Origin: JBPCRW01 sp050996405
GTDB lineage: Bacteria > Acidobacteriota > Blastocatellia > Pyrinomonadales > Pyrinomonadaceae
Direction of reading: 5' to 3'
DNA length: 7,436 nucleotides
Assembly (NCBI GenBank): GCA_050996405.1
Contig: JBPCRW010000184.1
Coordinates: 1 to 7,436 of the forward strand
Below, piece after piece: positions 5,501 to 7,436 of this stretch. Below the pieces are notes generated by a model that was not told the DNA's origin, did no database searches, and saw only the letters and a program-made list of their open reading frames with translations. The translations under genes were made by a program, and so were the position numbers. The number at the start of each line of letters is the position of its first letter. The stretch's first letter is position 1.

Positions 5501-7436
5501 TCAATCGTCACGGACATCGAAGGAAAAATTATTCCGAATCGTGACGCGACCATTAAAGCCGTTTTGAAAGATTATCAATTTGACAAAGGCGAATGGAAAG
5601 AAGTCGTGATTGACGAACAAACCTGCAATTTTAAATCTACAAATGAAGTTTCAAAATGCGAATTTATTGCCAAAGCGGGCGGCGTTTATACAATCACGGC
5701 GCGTGTTTTGGACGACCGCGAACGCCCGAATGAAACCGAATTTACAATCTGGGTTCCCGGCGGCAAAACTCCGCCGAAACGCAACGTCGAACAGGAACAG
5801 GCGCAGATTATTCCAGACAAAAAAGAATACGCGCCGAACGATGTAGCAGAAATTTTAGTGCAGTCGCCGTTTGAAAATGCGGAAGGCGTTTTGACTCTGC
5901 GTCGGGAAGGATTGGTGAAAACCGAACGCTTTACGATGAAAGGTTCTTCGATAGTTTTGAAAATTCCTTTGGAAGAAAAATATCTGCCGAACATCTACGC
6001 GCAGGTTGATTTAGTCGGCGCGGCGGCGCGAACCGACGACAAAGGCGAGATTGACGCGAAACTTGCAAAACGTCCGGCGTTTGCTTCGGGGCAAATCAAT
6101 TTGCCGATTTCCAAAGCGACGAGGGAATTGACAGTTTCCGCCGAACCGCAGGATAAAACGCTTGCGCCCGCGTCCACTACAAAAATCAACATTTCGGTCA
6201 AAGATAATCGCGGTGAGCCGGTCGCCAATTCGGAAGTCGCGCTCGTCGTGGTTGACGAATCGGTGCTGGCTTTGTCGGGTTACAAAATCGGCAATCCGCT
6301 CGACACTTTTTACACGATGCGCGGCGCGGGCGTAACCGATTATCATTCGCGCAGAGAATTGGTTTTGGCAAATCCGCAGGACATAACTTATCGGAGAGAG
6401 CAAGATTTGCCAGTAAATGGACTTTTCAAAAGGTCTGGAGTAGGAAGGGGAAGCGGAAATGGTTCGGGAATGGCTACGCCGACGGTAGGGATGCCAGAGC
6501 CAATATCAGTGATGAGAGAACAGGATGCGCCGAGAAAGATTTATAAAAACTGGGTGAATAAAGATGACGATTATATCGTGACGGAAGAAGAAAAGGGAAG
6601 ACAACAAGTTGATGAAAAAATCAATCTCCGCACAAATTTCAACGCGCTTGCGTTGTTTCAGCCTTCGGTCAAAACCGATTCAAACGGCAGGGCGACGGTT
6701 GATTTTAAACTGCCCGACAATCTGACCCGTTATCGAATTATGGCGGTTTCGGTTGATAATTCGGGCAAAAAATTCGGCGAAGGCGAAAGCTCGATTACGG
6801 CGAAACAGCCTTTGATGGTGCGACCAAGCGCGCCGCGTTTTATGAACTTCGGCGATAAAATCGAACTGCCCGTCGTCGTCCAGAATCAAACCGACAAACC
6901 GATGATGGTTGATGTGGCGGTTCGCGCTACGAACGCCGAATTGACGGGCGATAAAGGCAAAAAAGTCGTCGTTCCGGCAAATGACCGCGTGGAAGTCCGC
7001 TTTCCGGTTTCGGCTGTCAAAGCTGGCACGGCGCGTTTTCAAATCGGCGTATCGAGCGGCAAATTTACGGACGCGGCGGAAATCGAGTTGCCCGTCTGGA
7101 CTCCCGCCACAACCGAAGCGTTTGCGACCTACGGCACAACCGACCAGAACGGCGCGATTATTCAACCCGTCGAAGCACCGAAAGACGTTTTCCCGCAATT
7201 CGGCGGTCTGGAAGTGACGACCAGTTCGACGCAGTTGCAGGAACTAACCGATGCGTTTATTTATCTGCAAACTTATCCGTTTGAATGCTCGGAACAAGTC
7301 GCATCGCGTATGATTTCGATTGCCGCTTTGCAGGATGTTTTAAAGGCTTTCAAGGCGAAAGAAATGCCGACGGATGCGGAACTCAAAGCGCGTTTCGCAA
7401 AAGATGTCGAGATTTTAAAATCCAGACAAAATGACG
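2480..7436 (+). CDS. Secreted bacterial alpha-2-macroglobulin family protein with intact thioester motif (3' truncated by window edge)
   Basis: The frame stays open from the ATG at 2480 to the right edge: 1652 codons with no stop. Such proteins trap proteases: cleavage of a bait region triggers collapse and covalent capture by an activated Cys-Gln thioester. Visible in order: signal peptide (1-30); Pro/Lys-rich linker (about 31-135); Ig-like domains from residue 138 (VVRFSPEGAVNLAPDLNV) and about 238; a domain with Cys372 and Cys379, perhaps a disulfide; macroglobulin-type domains including DDRQMYRQKEEVSVKGYVR from 745 and RRPEFEV from 848; VDESVLALSGY (1258 on); a low-complexity bait-like stretch (about 1305-1374); the conserved FKLPDNLTRYRIMAV block; and YPFECSEQ with Cys1603-Ser-Glu-Gln1606. 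In E. coli YfhM (1653 residues) the thioester Cys is near 1187, so this protein is longer at the N-terminal side and probably about 2000 residues in full. Most of the thioester domain and the C-terminus are missing. A downstream pbpC, the common partner of this type, cannot be checked. Confidence 0.93.
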   Translation, partial: MKRFKALISLNLIIAIYAGLIAPFGLTASAQKVRLATPAANMNNPQNENGLKFRLSEGTQGAENRATTPPAKADALSDAETSGIYKRLPAIKTEKEDQTDFAKRAGSLPPPKTGKKIEQKFPAPEQIQPPNQNLANTLEVVRFSPEGAVNLAPDLNVTFSQAMVAVTSQEQSAQNVPVQVSPALPEGNWRWLGTKTLMFDAKKRFPMATKFTVKIPAGTKSATGQVLQKDVIWNFQTPPPAVETMIPSGQTTRRDALMFISFDQEINAEAVLSKISVFGGTPKLKIRLATQAEIDADSSISYYAKQAQPNRWLAFRAVNADGSTENALPADSLITVAVEKGTPSAEGPLTTEKDQLFSFKTYGAFKFADARCGWNGGVCTPSEPFIFHFTNPLDAKSFTKDLVKIEPAIENPRIYVSGDYLYIEGYKKGRTAYTVTVDGALKDAFDQTLGAAITKTFNVGAAEPNLYAQGGAMVTLDPTAKPSFSIYTTNYATAKMKIYRVAPSDWKQFQEYVRRINYDDKTQKPTIPGKLVADKIVQIENKPDELVETRIDLSEYLDNGFGHLILDIEPPVRKNQNDRTRIFTWVQSTQIGLDAFVDNQELVGFATDLKNGKPLPGVELSIYPNGSRVQSPESRVQSQNTQTWTDWFYSWFASNEKPKGPSAADENGDAVELETIEEAQTNQTGDNGILRLPLPDAQAAQQNVLIARRGKDVSFLPENTDYYWQEKGNWFKKPDINSLRWFVFDDRQMYRQKEEVSVKGYVRVYEGGKFGDIAALGDNASGITYSVKDSRNNEIGKGAATLNNFGAFDFKFKLPDNANLGYSRVELSANSSLTGNTFQHPFQIQEFRRPEFEVTAKNETEPPYLVKSSAMVSVNASYYAGGGLANAEANWTVTSTPTNYTPPNRSDFTFGKWIPWWGNYYNNNYNLTTTQNFKGITDASGKHLLKIDFESANPPRPYNVTASARVQDVNRQTFASSTNLLVHPSDLYIGTKTPRTFVQKGEKITVESIVTDIEGKIIPNRDATIKAVLKDYQFDKGEWKEVVIDEQTCNFKSTNEVSKCEFIAKAGGVYTITARVLDDRERPNETEFTIWVPGGKTPPKRNVEQEQAQIIPDKKEYAPNDVAEILVQSPFENAEGVLTLRREGLVKTERFTMKGSSIVLKIPLEEKYLPNIYAQVDLVGAAARTDDKGEIDAKLAKRPAFASGQINLPISKATRELTVSAEPQDKTLAPASTTKINISVKDNRGEPVANSEVALVVVDESVLALSGYKIGNPLDTFYTMRGAGVTDYHSRRELVLANPQDITYRREQDLPVNGLFKRSGVGRGSGNGSGMATPTVGMPEPISVMREQDAPRKIYKNWVNKDDDYIVTEEEKGRQQVDEKINLRTNFNALALFQPSVKTDSNGRATVDFKLPDNLTRYRIMAVSVDNSGKKFGEGESSITAKQPLMVRPSAPRFMNFGDKIELPVVVQNQTDKPMMVDVAVRATNAELTGDKGKKVVVPANDRVEVRFPVSAVKAGTARFQIGVSSGKFTDAAEIELPVWTPATTEAFATYGTTDQNGAIIQPVEAPKDVFPQFGGLEVTTSSTQLQELTDAFIYLQTYPFECSEQVASRMISIAALQDVLKAFKAKEMPTDAELKARFAKDVEILKSRQND
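4361..4394 (+). repeat. Heptanucleotide tandem array (AGAGTCC, 4.9 copies) inside the alpha-2-macroglobulin gene
   Basis: Four perfect AGAGTCC units (4361-4388) are followed by a partial AGAGTC (4389-4394). In frame it encodes RVQSPESRVQS (residues 628-638), at the start of a low-complexity, acidic, Trp/Asn/Gln-rich loop inserted between PGVELSIYPNG and the strand GDNGILRLPLP. Because seven is not a multiple of three, only changes of three copies keep the reading frame. The antisense reading gives the DSGLWTLDSGLW-type peptide often seen as a spurious translation of such arrays. Confidence 0.95.
6392..6601 (+). other. Candidate bait region of the alpha-2-macroglobulin-like protein
   Basis: Residues about 1305-1374 lie between VDESVLALSGY and the NFNALALFQPS/LPDNLTRYRI block, the same place as the bait region of animal alpha-2-macroglobulin. 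The stretch is flexible and Gly/Ser/Pro-rich with scattered Arg/Lys (KRSGVGRGSGNGSGM, MREQDAPRKIYKN), suited to proteolytic attack, and has an imperfect repeat (REQDLP at 1306-1311, REQDAP at 1346-1351). Position is the main evidence; exact borders and cleavage sites are inferred. Confidence 0.55.
7286..7297 (+). other. Thioester motif CSEQ of the alpha-2-macroglobulin-like protein
   Basis: Codons for Cys1603-Ser1604-Glu1605-Gln1606 follow YPFE and precede VASRM, matching the C-x-E-Q signature whose Cys and Gln side chains form the internal thioester. Both are present, which places the protein with the thioester-bearing (YfhM-like) rather than the thioester-lacking (YfaS-like) bacterial branch. 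Confidence 0.9.

Noticed and set aside
6680..7198. A 172-codon open frame on the minus strand inside the alpha-2-macroglobulin gene
   Set aside because: It lies wholly opposite the conserved MG7/thioester-proximal coding region; its protein is Arg/Phe/Asn-rich with no domain sense, as expected for the antisense shadow of GCG/GAA-rich codons.

Overview
The window looks like a chromosomal segment of a Gram-negative, diderm bacterium. I think it is probably an Acidobacteriota member, possibly class Blastocatellia. The grounds are an Oar-like TonB-dependent receptor tail, a very large bacterial alpha-2-macroglobulin with acidobacterial-style composition, moderate GC with heavy use of GCG/CGC/ACG codons, and a short AGAGTCC heptamer array. 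The placement is an inference from these traits, not from a marker gene.

Layout: (1) 1-482, plus strand: the C-terminal end of an outer-membrane TonB-dependent/Oar-like beta-barrel protein, cut by the left edge. (2) 483 to about 1334 (or 1373), minus strand: an unrecognised membrane-anchored, helix-rich protein whose stop codon directly abuts the stop codon of the receptor gene. (3) 1417-2199, minus strand: a clear PspA/IM30 (Vipp1-like) membrane-maintenance protein, upstream of and co-oriented with (2), so the two probably form an operon. (4) 2200-2479: a 280-bp divergent intergenic region. It holds the pspA ribosome-binding site, a likely minus-strand promoter with two TATACT boxes, a hairpin and repeated AAGTTTC motifs. 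(5) 2480-7436, plus strand: the first 1652 codons of a giant secreted alpha-2-macroglobulin-like protein. It runs off the right edge just after its intact thioester motif (Cys1603-Ser-Glu-Gln1606).

Together the visible genes suggest an envelope-protection neighbourhood. PspA and its co-oriented membrane partner would guard the inner membrane, and the divergent alpha-2-macroglobulin would trap proteases in the periplasm or outside the cell. The functional link is inferred from position only.

The most unusual details are inside the alpha-2-macroglobulin gene. One is an in-frame array of almost five AGAGTCC heptamers (4361-4394), where gain or loss of a single copy would truncate the protein. 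The other is a low-complexity segment at the expected position of the protease bait region (about 6392-6601), whose codon use differs sharply from the rest of the gene. No RNA genes, CRISPR arrays, insertion sequences or convincing rho-independent terminators were seen.
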